Assembly (NCBI GenBank): GCA_017569285.1
Contig: CP069419.1
Location: 1,984,001 to 2,048,000, forward strand
Length of the DNA stretch: 64,000 nucleotides
Reading direction: 5' to 3'
Origin: Clostridiales bacterium
GTDB taxonomy: Bacteria > Bacillota > Clostridia > Christensenellales > Aristaeellaceae
Part shown: positions 15,699 through 24,437 of the stretch, one piece after another
How the letters are laid out: every line of letters begins with the position of its first letter
How positions within the stretch are numbered: the first letter of the stretch is position 1
The notes under the pieces: model-generated
The model's input: only the letters and a program-made list of their open reading frames with translations
Database searches by the model: none
What the model was told of the DNA's origin: nothing
Translations under genes and position numbers: made by a program

Positions 15699-16295
15699 GT
15701 GAATATTTACGTGGATTTTGACGACTGCCTGTGTGAGTCCGGGAAGTTTTTTTCCGGACTGGTCCGGGAGATGTTCGGGCTGGACGTGCCGTATGAAAAG
15801 ATGCGGTACTTCAACCTCCAGCAGGCTTTCGGCCTGACGGATGAACAGTACCGGCAGCTGCTGGTGAAAGGCCATGAGCCGGAGCTGCTCCTTTCCTATG
15901 AGGAGACGCCGGGAGCATCGGACGTAATCAATGAGTGGATTCGGAAGGGACATGACGTATCGATTATCACCGGCCGCCCGTACAGCTCGTATGAGGCATC
16001 CCGCCTTTGGCTGGACCGGCATGGAATGCAGGATGCCCGGATGCTGATCATGGACAAATACGGCCGGGAAACCGCCGCCCGGAAAGAGGATTACATCCTG
16101 GATCCCGAAGACTATTACCGGATGAAGTTTGATTATGCGGTGGAGGATTCGCCTTCGGCCTTCCGGTTTTTCGACCACCTGCCGCAGCTGAAGGTGCTGG
16201 TGTTTGACCGGCCGTGGAACCGGACGGCGGAGCTTCCGGACAACTATACCCGGTGCCGCGGCTGGGAGGAAATCCGGGCGAACGCGGCGGGGTAA
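15699..16295 (+). CDS. HAD-family 5'(3')-deoxyribonucleotidase-like protein
   Basis: The 198-residue protein starts with GTG and carries HAD motif I as YVDFDDCLCESG, with DxD catalytic aspartates, motif II SIITGRP and a late acidic motif DYAVEDSPS. This arrangement resembles the 5' nucleotidase NT5C-like group of HAD phosphatases, which dephosphorylate (deoxy)nucleotides. It may work with nearby nucleotide-handling enzymes, but no operon partner proves this. Confidence 0.75.
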   Translation: MNIYVDFDDCLCESGKFFSGLVREMFGLDVPYEKMRYFNLQQAFGLTDEQYRQLLVKGHEPELLLSYEETPGASDVINEWIRKGHDVSIITGRPYSSYEASRLWLDRHGMQDARMLIMDKYGRETAARKEDYILDPEDYYRMKFDYAVEDSPSAFRFFDHLPQLKVLVFDRPWNRTAELPDNYTRCRGWEEIRANAAG

Positions 16296-16348
16296 ACGTA
16301 ACGGAAGATGTTTTGACAGACGAGTGTTGATCGGGGGAGGAAACGGAA

Positions 16349-17170
16349 ATGAAAAATGGCTGGATTGCATTTGTTCTCGCGCTTTGCCTGGCGGCTGGCG
16401 GGATTGCTTCCGCTGCGGCACAGGCCCCGGTGCAGCCGCTGATTGAGCGGGTGGTGGTTTCCTACGCGGATTCCGGGACGATCGATGAGAAGGCGCTGGC
16501 AGAACTGACCGCCCTGGACCCGGAACTTGGGAAGAAATGGACGTTGATCATGCACCTTTGGGAAGCGCCGGTGGATGTCTGCCCCCGGCTTTCGGACGAC
16601 CTGCCCGGTGATGATTCACTGTGCCTGGTGGCACTGGGTTTTCAGCTGAACCCGGATGGTACCATGCGGGAAGAACTGATTGAACGGCTGAAGGTGCTGC
16701 TTGCGGCAGCCGAACAGTATCCGCAGGCGCTGATCGTATGTACGGGCGGCGGGACGGCGGCCGATGATCCGGCTGCCACCGAAGCGGGGCGGATGGCCGA
16801 ATGGCTGAAAGCGCAGGGAGTGGATCCTGCCCGGATCATTGTGGAGGATCATTCCCTGACAACGGCCCAGAATGCCATCTTTACCTTTGACATCCTGGAG
16901 GAACGGTTTCCGCAGGTAAAACAGCTGGCAATCATTTCCAGCGATTACCATATCGCGACAGGGGCGCTGCTGTTCGGCGCGGAAATGATCCTGCGGGACA
17001 GCGATATTGAAATCGCCGGGAATGCCGCCTGGAACGCGCCGTCCGGCACACTGTCCGCCATGTTCCAGGCCGGAGCGCTGATTGAGCTTTCCGGGGACGT
17101 GGAAACCGCCTTTGAAATCTATTATGATACGTATGATATTCATGAACTCCCGCCGCTGCCCGCGGACTGA
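16349..17170 (+). CDS. YdcF/SanA-like DUF218 protein, exported
   Basis: The 273-residue protein has a typical signal peptide (WIAFVLALCLAAGGIASAAA). Residues ~85-200 form the DUF218 domain with VCTGGGTAADDP, EAGRMAEWLKAQGV, the acidic motif ARIIVEDHSLTTAQNA and IISSDYHIATG. DUF218 proteins such as E. coli SanA and ElyC affect envelope integrity, and the enzymatic role is unsettled. A GGGGGAGG ribosome site precedes the ATG. Confidence 0.85.
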   Translation: MKNGWIAFVLALCLAAGGIASAAAQAPVQPLIERVVVSYADSGTIDEKALAELTALDPELGKKWTLIMHLWEAPVDVCPRLSDDLPGDDSLCLVALGFQLNPDGTMREELIERLKVLLAAAEQYPQALIVCTGGGTAADDPAATEAGRMAEWLKAQGVDPARIIVEDHSLTTAQNAIFTFDILEERFPQVKQLAIISSDYHIATGALLFGAEMILRDSDIEIAGNAAWNAPSGTLSAMFQAGALIELSGDVETAFEIYYDTYDIHELPPLPAD

Positions 17171-17254
17171 AGATGAAATGGGAAGCACGCCGGCAGAACG
17201 GGTGCCTGACCGTCCGGCAGGGGTAAGATTAATGATGTTTAATCGGAGGAATAT

Positions 17255-18052
17255 ATGGATACTTTTGTCAATGAAAAGGACTTTGAGCTGCTGGCACAGG
17301 ACCGGTATACCTTCGCGGTGCTGGACCGGATTCTGCGAGGCAGCTGTGAACTGATCCGGACCAACCACCGGGACCTGATCATGTGCCATTCGGAGCATCC
17401 GTATCCGGTATGGATCTGGACCCCGGACGGATGCGCGGATGCGGTGAAGGAACAGGCATGGGAACAGGCAAAGGAACTGCGTCCGTTCACGTCCGGGAAT
17501 AAGTACAATATCAAGCATGAGCTGGCTGAATACTTCCTGGAAAAAGCCGGGAAGGAGAACCTGGATATCGGAATCTCCATGCAGCTGTTCGCGTATGACT
17601 GCCCGGTTTCTGTCCGGCCGGACTGCCCGACAGACGGGGAACTGTACTGCTGCACCCAGGAGGACCTGGAAGAGGCGGTGTCCATCATGTCGAGCTTCCA
17701 TGATGCGATCGGAGAGAAACCGGCAACGGAAAACCGCATCCGGGAAAAGGCGCAGATGTTTATTGACGATCATGCGTTCTTCTTCTGGAAAAACGCGGAG
17801 GGACAGATTGCGGCCTGCTGCTCCTACCGCTGCAACCAGGGGCTCGGCTGCATAGGCAGCGTATATACCCGGCCGGAATACCGCCGGAGGCATTACGCGC
17901 AGCACATGGTTTATGAGGTTACCGAAAAGATCCGGGAGCGGGGATTTATGCCCATGCTCTATACCGATGCGGGGTACGCAGCGTCCAATGCCTGCTATGA
18001 GAAGATCGGGTATGTGCTGCGGGGCCGGCTGTGCACCGTGGCGATGGCCTGA
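17255..18052 (+). CDS. GNAT family N-acetyltransferase
   Basis: The 265-residue protein has an N-terminal ~130-residue region (VLDRILRGSCELIRTNHRDLIMCHSEHPYP) and a C-terminal GNAT domain with acetyl-CoA loop YTRPEYRRRHYAQHMVYEV and end motif AASNACYEKIGY. This resembles the two-part DUF4081/GNAT layout of clostridial acetyltransferases. The substrate is unknown. CGGAGGA precedes the ATG. Confidence 0.82.
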   Translation: MDTFVNEKDFELLAQDRYTFAVLDRILRGSCELIRTNHRDLIMCHSEHPYPVWIWTPDGCADAVKEQAWEQAKELRPFTSGNKYNIKHELAEYFLEKAGKENLDIGISMQLFAYDCPVSVRPDCPTDGELYCCTQEDLEEAVSIMSSFHDAIGEKPATENRIREKAQMFIDDHAFFFWKNAEGQIAACCSYRCNQGLGCIGSVYTRPEYRRRHYAQHMVYEVTEKIRERGFMPMLYTDAGYAASNACYEKIGYVLRGRLCTVAMA

Positions 18053-18162
18053 AACACAAAAAATACGCCTTCGGGGCCTTAACCCCTTTTGGATTCCGTC
18101 ATTTCGTGGTATATTGGCATGGTCATCTTTTCAATCGGATTATCTTTCTTGGAGGAATGAAA

Positions 18163-19263
18163 ATGAAGAACATTATCCTGACAGGGGATCGTCCCACCGG
18201 GCGGCTGCACCTCGGTCATTATGTCGGCTCCCTGAAGCGCCGCGTGGAACTGCAGAATTCCGGAAAGTTCGACGAGATCAATATCCTGATCGCGGACGAC
18301 CAGGCGCTGACGGATAATGCCGACAATCCCGGCAAGATCCGGGAGAATATTATCAACGTGGTGCTGGATTACCTGAGCGTCGGCCTGGATCCGGAAAAGA
18401 CCACCATCTGCGTGCAGAGCGCCCTGCCGGCCCTGCATGCGCTGACCTTCTACTACCTGAACCTGGTGACCACCGCCAGGCTGAGCCGGAACCCCACCGT
18501 GAAGGCGGAAATCCAGATGCGCGGCTTTGCCGATGAAGGCCTCCCGGCTGGATTTTTCTGCTATCCCGTGTCCCAGGCGGCGGACATCACCGCCTTTGAC
18601 GCGACGGTCGTGCCGGTGGGCGAGGACCAGCTGCCGATGATTGAACAGACGCGGGAAATCGTGGAGAAGTTCAACAAAATCTACGGCGAGACCCTGGTGC
18701 TTCCCAAGGCGATGATTCCCGAAAACGAAACCCAGCGGCGCCTGCCCGGTGTGGATGGCAAGGCGAAGATGAGCAAGAGCCTGGGCAACTGCATTTACCT
18801 GTCCGACGACGCGAAGACGGTGAAGAAGCAGGTCAACGGCAAGATGTTCACCGACCCGCAGCACCTGCAGATTTCCGATCCCGGCCATACGGAAGGCAAC
18901 GTGGTATTCACCTACCTGGACGCCTTCTGCACGGATGAGCACTTCGCGGAGTTCCTGCCGGATTACGCGAACCTGGAGGAAATGAAGGAGCATTACCGCC
19001 GCGGCGGCCTGGGAGACGGCACCTGCAAGAAGTTCCTGATCAATATCCTGGAAGAAACCCTGAGCCCCATCCGCGCGGAGCGGGCCAAATGGGAAAACGA
19101 TATCGACTCTGTGTACGATATCATCCAGGCCGGTACCCTGAAAGCGCAGGAAACGACCAACGCCACGCTGGCGCGGGTCCGGAAGGCGATGCGGATCAAC
19201 TATTTCGATGACCGTGGGATTATCAAAGAGTGGGATAAAATGCTGAAGGCCGCGAAGCAGTAA
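18163..19263 (+). CDS. trpS: Tryptophan--tRNA ligase
   Basis: TrpRS charges tRNA-Trp. The 366-residue protein has the class I signatures GDRPTGRLHLGHYVGSL (HIGH) and AKMSKSLGN (KMSKS), plus the tryptophan pocket region ADDQALTDN. The ATG at 18163 is used because TTGGAGGA lies about eight bases upstream; a nearer methionine at 18157 is too close. The 110-base leader is too short for a T-box. A bidirectional terminator follows. Confidence 0.96.
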   Translation: MKNIILTGDRPTGRLHLGHYVGSLKRRVELQNSGKFDEINILIADDQALTDNADNPGKIRENIINVVLDYLSVGLDPEKTTICVQSALPALHALTFYYLNLVTTARLSRNPTVKAEIQMRGFADEGLPAGFFCYPVSQAADITAFDATVVPVGEDQLPMIEQTREIVEKFNKIYGETLVLPKAMIPENETQRRLPGVDGKAKMSKSLGNCIYLSDDAKTVKKQVNGKMFTDPQHLQISDPGHTEGNVVFTYLDAFCTDEHFAEFLPDYANLEEMKEHYRRGGLGDGTCKKFLINILEETLSPIRAERAKWENDIDSVYDIIQAGTLKAQETTNATLARVRKAMRINYFDDRGIIKEWDKMLKAAKQ

Positions 19264-19298
19264 CCCCGGAAGGGACTGCCGGAACGCAGCAAAAAAGA

Positions 19299-19323
19299 CC
19301 GCCGTGGAAACGGCGGCCTTTTT
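19299..19323. terminator. Bidirectional terminator between trpS and the convergent exported-protein gene
   Basis: Stem CCGCCGT/ACGGCGG with a GGAA loop has TTTTT on the plus strand and TCTTTTTT on the minus strand, so it can stop both transcripts. Confidence 0.88.
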
Positions 19324-19335
19324 GCATGTTTGTTT

Positions 19336-19959
19336 TTACTGCGCCACGTCGAAGTCCTGGTGGATCCGCACGATCTCCAGGTTTTCATTCAGCTCGATGA
19401 TGGTGGCGTAATAATCAAAGCCGATGCTGGTCTCTTCCTTCTCCGCCTTGATCTTCAGGATATCCGCCAGGCCCTGGGTGACCACGGCTTCCGGGTTTTC
19501 CGGGTCGGAGGCGTCCTCATACACGATGCCTTCGGCTGCGGGAAGATACAGCAGCGCGAACGCGTGCATGAAGCGCCGGTCATCATCCGTGCTCATGGCG
19601 ATCATATCGTCATCACCGACCTGGGTGAACACGATTTCGGTTCCGTCTTCCGTGGTGACCAGGATATCCCCGGTATCTTCCTCCTCGGTCTTTTCCTTTA
19701 CCGTGTATACCTGCCCGCCGGCCAGGAGCGTGTCTCCTGCGGCCAGCTTTTCGACATCCTCAATATCGAAGCAGTCATCCGTGTACAGGAGGACGGCAAA
19801 TGTTCTGTCGGTTTCATTGTATTCGCCGACGGTCGCGTTGACCACCATGCCGGCAAGGCCTTCAAATTCATCCTGGTCCGGCAGAACCGTCTTCGCGAGC
19901 GCGGCGGATGCGGACAGGGCAAGTGCAAGGATCAGGATCAGGGAAATCAGTTTCTTCAT
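19336..19959 (-). CDS. Exported protein of unknown function
   Basis: The 207-residue protein starts with a cleavable signal peptide ending SASAALA and has no lipobox cysteine. The mature part is acidic and mostly beta by pattern (TFAVLLYTDDCFDIEDVEKL, GDILVTTEDGTEIVFT), with no family I recognise. The ATG at 19959 is chosen because GGAGG lies 7-11 bases upstream and because the longer frame lacks an RBS. The leader resembles that of the metQ product in the same window. Its role is unknown. Confidence 0.75.
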   Translation of the reverse strand: MKKLISLILILALALSASAALAKTVLPDQDEFEGLAGMVVNATVGEYNETDRTFAVLLYTDDCFDIEDVEKLAAGDTLLAGGQVYTVKEKTEEEDTGDILVTTEDGTEIVFTQVGDDDMIAMSTDDDRRFMHAFALLYLPAAEGIVYEDASDPENPEAVVTQGLADILKIKAEKEETSIGFDYYATIIELNENLEIVRIHQDFDVAQ

Positions 19960-20299
19960 GGGAAAGCCTCCTTCGGTTTCAGTGTTCCGGACAAATAACG
20001 ACAGGGGCAGGCGGTTTGTTCCCGCCCGGCGGGACTTTGGTCCTGCCGGCGTCCTGATTATATACCCTCCGGCCGGAAAAATTAACTTTGGCACAAGGTT
20101 GCGGCCCGGGGATAGAAGACAGGAATACCGTCTTTTTTTGTCTATGGGAATATGGTATGATTTGGAAGTATATTCTGATGAACACCGTATTTCCGGGGGG
20201 AAGACTGCCTGCGCAGGCTGACCGAGCCGGTCGGTTTCCGGAGCAGCATGGAATACCGGCTGAAGACGGCGTATTCAGGAAAAAGGAGGGTGGAGCGGA
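19960..20299. other. Intergenic region between divergent genes
   Basis: Holds the minus-strand TATAAT promoter element (near 20057-20062) for the exported-protein gene and, on the plus strand, an extended -10 TGG-TATGAT (20156-20161) for the methyltransferase at 20300. An open frame through it has no ribosome site or family match. I see no RNA gene. Confidence 0.4.
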
Positions 20300-21088
20300 A
20301 TGAGCAGCAGGGAAGAAATCGTATGCGGCTTTTACGGACAGGGAGATGAGGACAGCCGACTGAAACGGAGCCGCCACGGCCAGCTGGAGTACTTCACCAC
20401 CATGGCATATATCCACCGCTATGCAAATCCGAACTCCAGGGTGCTGGAAGTCGGCGCGGGCACCGGCCGGTATTCCATTGCGCTGGCGAAGGAGGGCATG
20501 CGTGTTTCCGCGGTGGAGCTGGTGGAGGAAAACCTTGCGGTCCTGCGGGAAAACAGCCGGAGAATGGACAATATCGAGTCCTTTCAGGGCGATGCCGTCG
20601 ACCTGGGCCGGTTCGCGGACAACACCTTTGATGTGACGCTGGTCCTGGGTCCCATGTACCACATCTATGAACCGAAAGACGTAAACAGCGCCCTCGATGA
20701 AGCCATCCGCGTGACAAAGCCGGGCGGAGTGATCCTGTTCGCGTTCATTTCAGTGTTCGGCATCATGTACGCGAACTATTTCCAGGGCAACTGGGCGGCC
20801 GGCCAGGAGGAGAACTTCGACGCGGATTACAGGATCCGCCATTTCAAGGAACAGCTGTTCACCGGATATGACGTGCCGGAGTTTGAACAGCTGTTTGAAA
20901 GCAAGCCTGTTGAATGGATCACGACGGCAGGAACGGACGGAATGGTGGAATCCATCGAAGACCGGGAGGATTTCCGGATTCCGGATGAGGACTTTGAGGC
21001 GTTTGCCGCCTGGTACCTGCATTTTGCCGAGAAGCGGGAACTGCTGGGAGCGACGAATCATCTGCTGTATATCTGCCGGAAGAAATAA
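20300..21088 (+). CDS. Class I SAM-dependent methyltransferase
   Basis: The 262-residue protein has SAM motif I (SRVLEVGAGTGRYSIALA), the acidic motif SAVELVEENLAVL, and the post-I motif DVTLVLGPMYHIYEP. It matches the methyltransferase 11/25 group, and the substrate is unknown. AGGAGG lies about ten bases before the ATG. It is transcribed alone, divergent from the exported-protein gene. Confidence 0.87.
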   Translation: MSSREEIVCGFYGQGDEDSRLKRSRHGQLEYFTTMAYIHRYANPNSRVLEVGAGTGRYSIALAKEGMRVSAVELVEENLAVLRENSRRMDNIESFQGDAVDLGRFADNTFDVTLVLGPMYHIYEPKDVNSALDEAIRVTKPGGVILFAFISVFGIMYANYFQGNWAAGQEENFDADYRIRHFKEQLFTGYDVPEFEQLFESKPVEWITTAGTDGMVESIEDREDFRIPDEDFEAFAAWYLHFAEKRELLGATNHLLYICRKK

Positions 21089-21132
21089 AAAACCGAACGG
21101 AGGGACGGTTCCTTTCGTTCGGTAAAACCACG

Positions 21133-21166
21133 CAGGCGGAAAAGATTATTCCGCCTGTTTTCTTTT
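21133..21166 (+). terminator. Terminator after the methyltransferase; loop holds the convergent stop codon
   Basis: Stem CAGGCGGAA/TTCCGCCTG closes the loop AAGATTA and is followed by TTTTCTTTTT. The triplet at 21146-21148 in the loop is the stop codon of the convergent EamA transporter. Confidence 0.88.
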
Positions 21167-22063
21167 TCCCCGGATATTCAGGAGGATGACGGCGGAGAGG
21201 ATCAGGATGATTCCGATCCCGGAGACGAGGGTCAGCTTCTCGGAGAAGAACAGGATTCCGACCAGGGTTGCCACCATCGGTTCAATCGTCGCGAGAATGC
21301 CGGCCCGGCTGGCTTCCACGGTGTTCAGGCCGAGCGTGTAGGCCAGGAAGGGAATGACGGCGGTCACCAGGGCGGTAAGGCCGCAGTCGAGCAGCAGCGG
21401 AAGCAGGTCCGGCGCGGCGCTGAATTTCGCGGTCATATCCGCCGGTCCGCAGACCAGCCAGGAACCGGCGGCCGCAAACAGGAAAGCATAGGCGGTCACT
21501 TTATAGGGGGAATACTTCCGGAGGGCAACTGTCCCTAGGATACTGTACAGGCCGTAGCCGATACCGGAGCCCAGGCCGACCAGCAGGCCGGTGAGGGTGA
21601 TCCCTTCGCCGGAAATCCCGGAAACCAGCACACAGCCGGCAAAGGCCAGCGCCAGGGCCAGCAGTTTTTTTCCGTTCAGCTTTTCCCGGAAGAACAGGAC
21701 GGACATCAGCATGATCCAGATCGGGGAGGTATAGAGCAGGATGGCCGCGGTGGACAGCGGCATCATCGTGATGGCGGTGAAGTAGCAGACTGTAAAGAAA
21801 AGGATGCTTCCGAAGCCCAGGGCCAGGAATAGGGGAAGGTCCCGAAGCGCGATCCGGAAGCCGGAACGGTCTTTGATCAGCAGCAGGATGCTGAAGAACA
21901 GCGCAGCAAGCGTCACGCGGATGCAGACAATCTGGGCGGAGGTGAAGCCGTATGTTCCGAGCTGCCGGACAAAGATTCCCATGCTGCCCCAGAAGCAGCC
22001 CGCCAGGATAATCAGCAGGGGACCGATATTCCGTTTGTTCTTCTCCGCCATTTCAGCAATCAC
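21146..22063 (-). CDS. EamA/DMT family transporter
   Basis: The 305-residue protein has about ten hydrophobic helices in two EamA repeats, starting with ILAGCFWGSMGIFVRQL and repeated as LVGLGSGIGYGLYSILG in the second half. It belongs to the drug/metabolite transporter group and probably exports a small metabolite across the cytoplasmic membrane. The GTG start at 22063 has GAAAGG upstream; an in-frame ATG four codons later lacks a site. Confidence 0.88.
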   Translation of the reverse strand: MIAEMAEKNKRNIGPLLIILAGCFWGSMGIFVRQLGTYGFTSAQIVCIRVTLAALFFSILLLIKDRSGFRIALRDLPLFLALGFGSILFFTVCYFTAITMMPLSTAAILLYTSPIWIMLMSVLFFREKLNGKKLLALALAFAGCVLVSGISGEGITLTGLLVGLGSGIGYGLYSILGTVALRKYSPYKVTAYAFLFAAAGSWLVCGPADMTAKFSAAPDLLPLLLDCGLTALVTAVIPFLAYTLGLNTVEASRAGILATIEPMVATLVGILFFSEKLTLVSGIGIILILSAVILLNIRGKRKQAE

Positions 22064-22174
22064 CGAAACCTTTCATTACATTCCCGGATATTATGCATGA
22101 ACCGGTTACCGATTTCAACTGTGAAAAAAGCAAATTCCATTGATGCCGGAATGCCCGGCAGCCGCGGCTTCCGC

Positions 22175-22203
22175 TTGTACTCCTATAAAATCCATGGTAA
22201 TAT
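22175..22203 (+). promoter_or_regulatory. Promoter of the Rrf2 regulator gene
   Basis: TTGTAC (22175-22180) and TAATAT (22198-22203) are separated by 17 bp, about 28 bases before the start codon. Confidence 0.7.
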
Positions 22204-22231
22204 TGGGTTACAGGATTGCGAGGTAATGCAT

Positions 22232-22669
22232 ATGAAGATTTCCACCAAAGGCCGCTATGCCCTCCGCATGCTGCTCGATCTCGCGGAGCATCAGCAGAAC
22301 GGCTTTATTTCCCTGAACGAGGTCGCGAAACGCCAGGATATTTCCAAGAAATACCTGGAGCAGATCATCCCGATTTTCAACAACACCGACGTGCTGCGGA
22401 CCAGCCGCGGCCCCCAGGGCGGCTATATGCTGGCCAAATCTCCCGACAAATATACCGTCGGAGAAATCCTGCGCATTACGGAGGGCTCTCTGGCCCCGGT
22501 GGACTGCGCCGCCCAGGATCCGGTCGAGTGCGCCCGCGGCGCTGAATGCGTGATGCTTCCGGTATGGCAGGGACTGAACAAGGTGATTAATGATTACCTG
22601 GACAGTATCACCCTGCAGGATATCCTGGACAGGGAACAGGACCGGTACGCGAACGACTATATCATCTGA
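22232..22669 (+). CDS. Rrf2 family transcriptional regulator (IscR/CymR-like)
   Basis: The 145-residue protein is a standard Rrf2 winged helix: ISTKGRYALRMLLDLAEH, SKKYLEQIIPIF and SRGPQGGYMLAKSP. The C-terminal third holds three cysteines, spaced C-x7-C-x5-C (DCAAQDPVEC then ARGAEC), near the C-x5-C-x5-C iron-sulfur ligand set of IscR. It may therefore bind an iron-sulfur cluster and sense iron, sulfur or oxygen; a cysteine-metabolism role like CymR is the alternative. GAGGT precedes the ATG. It is monocistronic. Confidence 0.9.
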   Translation: MKISTKGRYALRMLLDLAEHQQNGFISLNEVAKRQDISKKYLEQIIPIFNNTDVLRTSRGPQGGYMLAKSPDKYTVGEILRITEGSLAPVDCAAQDPVECARGAECVMLPVWQGLNKVINDYLDSITLQDILDREQDRYANDYII

Positions 22670-22719
22670 CCGGGTTCTGGGACATTATTCATTTGTTTTC
22701 TTTTCCATTTCAGAGATCA

Positions 22720-22746
22720 GCCGGTGAAAAACACCGGCGCTTTTTT
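22720..22746 (+). terminator. Terminator of the Rrf2 gene
   Basis: Stem GCCGGTG/CACCGGC with an AAAAA loop is followed by GCTTTTTT. Confidence 0.9.
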
Positions 22747-22877
22747 CTGCCCAAAAAGAGAAGAATGTGGTATGATAGGGGATAGAAACTGACTGGAAAA
22801 CAACCATCGTCCATTTCTGCGACGCGCGGGGTTCCTGGTTCTGCGAATCGGACTGGATGCTGAAAAGGGAGGTTTAT

Positions 22878-23306
22878 ATGATGACGGAGGAAATGAAAAA
22901 CTGCTCTTATTGCTCGGAGGGCGTGCTGCTGGACGCGTTCGGAATCAAGATCGGCGAACTGCCGATGTCCAAGGTGATCCTGTTTAAGGAACAGAGCCAC
23001 CGCGGCCGGGTGATCGTTGCCTGCAAAAAACACGTGGACGATATCACCATGCTGACCGGGGAAGAACGGAAACAGTATATGGATGACGTCTCCCATGTGG
23101 CGGAGATTCTCCATGAGCTTTTCCATCCGGACAAGATCAACTTCGGCGCGTACGGCGATACCATGCATCACCTCCACTTCCACCTGGTTCCGAAATATAA
23201 GGACGGCTTTGAGTGGGGCGGCGTGTTTGCCATGAATCCCAAGGCGGTTACGCTCACGCAGGAAGAGTACGATGAGCTGGTCCGCATGATCCGGGAGAAG
23301 CTGTAA
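22878..23306 (+). CDS. HIT family protein (histidine triad nucleotide hydrolase)
   Basis: The 142-residue protein carries the histidine triad HLHFHLVPK near residue 103 and the upstream HIT core (GRVIVACKKHVDDITMLT). HIT proteins hydrolyse adenosine phosphoramidates or dinucleoside polyphosphates. The ATG at 22878 sits after AAAGGGAGG; an earlier frame start at 22857 contains that ribosome site. An extended -10 TGG-TATGAT at 22771-22776 may be the promoter. Confidence 0.9.
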   Translation: MMTEEMKNCSYCSEGVLLDAFGIKIGELPMSKVILFKEQSHRGRVIVACKKHVDDITMLTGEERKQYMDDVSHVAEILHELFHPDKINFGAYGDTMHHLHFHLVPKYKDGFEWGGVFAMNPKAVTLTQEEYDELVRMIREKL

Positions 23307-23374
23307 TACAGCATGCCGCGGAATAATCGGCAGCACGATCCATACAAGGTTGAGCAGCAAGGGAGCATCTGGAT

Positions 23375-23944
23375 ATGAAAGTACTGGTTCTGAACGGATC
23401 CCCCCGTCCGGATGGCGATACGGCCTGTATCCTGCAGCTCCTGAAGGAAAAACTGCCATGTGATACGGTTTTTGAATTCCTGAATGCTTTTGAAGCCGAT
23501 ATCCGGCCATGCGATGACTGCAGGTATTGCTGGGAAAACGAGGGCTGCCGTATCCATGACCGGATGGATATGATCTGGAAAGATGATTACGATGTTCTGG
23601 TACTGGCCTCGCCCCTGTATATGTCTTTCGTGACCCCGCCGCTCTTTTCGATTATCAGCAGGCTGAATGTGATCTGGAGCAATCGGTATTTCCTGAAAAC
23701 TCCCGGCAGACTGAAACCGAAGAAGGGTATCCTCATCCTGACAGGCGGAGGGGACGGGTCCCCGGATCCTGCGATCCGTATTGCAAAGACAGCATTCAGA
23801 TTCCTGAATGTACAGTTCGATCCGGCTTTGGATTATATACGGTCGCTCCATACAAACCGTGTCCCGGTCCGGGAAGACCCGGAAACGGCCGGACAGGCAG
23901 ATGCGGCGGTCCGGCATTTGATTGGGGAGGTGCATGGATCATGA
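23375..23944 (+). CDS. Flavodoxin-fold NAD(P)H-dependent oxidoreductase, iron-sulfur flavoprotein type
   Basis: The 189-residue protein begins with the FMN phosphate loop VLNGSPRPDGDT, and has the cysteine cluster CDDCRYCWENEGC (residues ~46-58) and the flavin site ASPLYMSFVTPPL, as in the iron-sulfur flavoprotein/NADPH-FMN reductase group. It should shuttle electrons between NAD(P)H and a flavin or quinone; the partner is unknown. Its stop overlaps the rpiB start by four bases, so the two are translationally coupled. Confidence 0.85.
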   Translation: MKVLVLNGSPRPDGDTACILQLLKEKLPCDTVFEFLNAFEADIRPCDDCRYCWENEGCRIHDRMDMIWKDDYDVLVLASPLYMSFVTPPLFSIISRLNVIWSNRYFLKTPGRLKPKKGILILTGGGDGSPDPAIRIAKTAFRFLNVQFDPALDYIRSLHTNRVPVREDPETAGQADAAVRHLIGEVHGS

Positions 23945-24396
23945 TTGCGCTGGCTTGTGACCATCATGGAATTGCCCTGAAGCATGAATTGATGAAAATG
24001 CTGGATGAGATGGGGCTGGAATGGAAGGATTTCGGCACCTTTGACGTGAACAGCAAGGATGATTATCCGGTGTACGGATATAAAGCGGCCAAAGCGGTGG
24101 CGTCCGGGGAATGCGACCGGGGGATCCTGCTCTGCGGCACCGGGATGGGAATCAGCATTGCAGCCGGGAAAGTCCCGGGGATCCGGGTGTGTACCTGCAG
24201 CGACGTATACAGCGCTGAGATGAGCAAGCGCCATAACAACAGCAATGTCCTGACGATGGGGGCCTTGGTTGTGGGCACAGAGCAGGCGAAAATGATCGCC
24301 CGGCACTGGCTGACGGCTGAATTTGAGGGCGGCCGCCATCAGCGGCGGATTGATATGATCACCCGGATCGAGAACGGGGAAGAACCGGAAGCATAA
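23941..24396 (+). CDS. rpiB: RpiB/LacA/LacB family sugar-phosphate isomerase
   Basis: The 151-residue protein matches ribose-5-phosphate isomerase B: ACDHHGIALK at the start, the catalytic cysteine loop GILLCGTGMGISIAAGK, and RHNNSNVLTMGALVVG. It interconverts ribose 5-phosphate and ribulose 5-phosphate, although allose- or galactose-phosphate isomerases share this fold. The AGK in place of the usual ANK after the cysteine loop is a small oddity. It overlaps the flavoprotein gene by four bases. Confidence 0.88.
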   Translation: MIALACDHHGIALKHELMKMLDEMGLEWKDFGTFDVNSKDDYPVYGYKAAKAVASGECDRGILLCGTGMGISIAAGKVPGIRVCTCSDVYSAEMSKRHNNSNVLTMGALVVGTEQAKMIARHWLTAEFEGGRHQRRIDMITRIENGEEPEA

Positions 24397-24437
24397 TATC
24401 AGCCGGTCAGCAAACCGGTATTTCAGGAAGGCATCGG

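Noticed and set aside
18053-18162. T-box before trpS
   Set aside because: The gap is only 110 bases and holds no T-box sequence; it contains a simple promoter.
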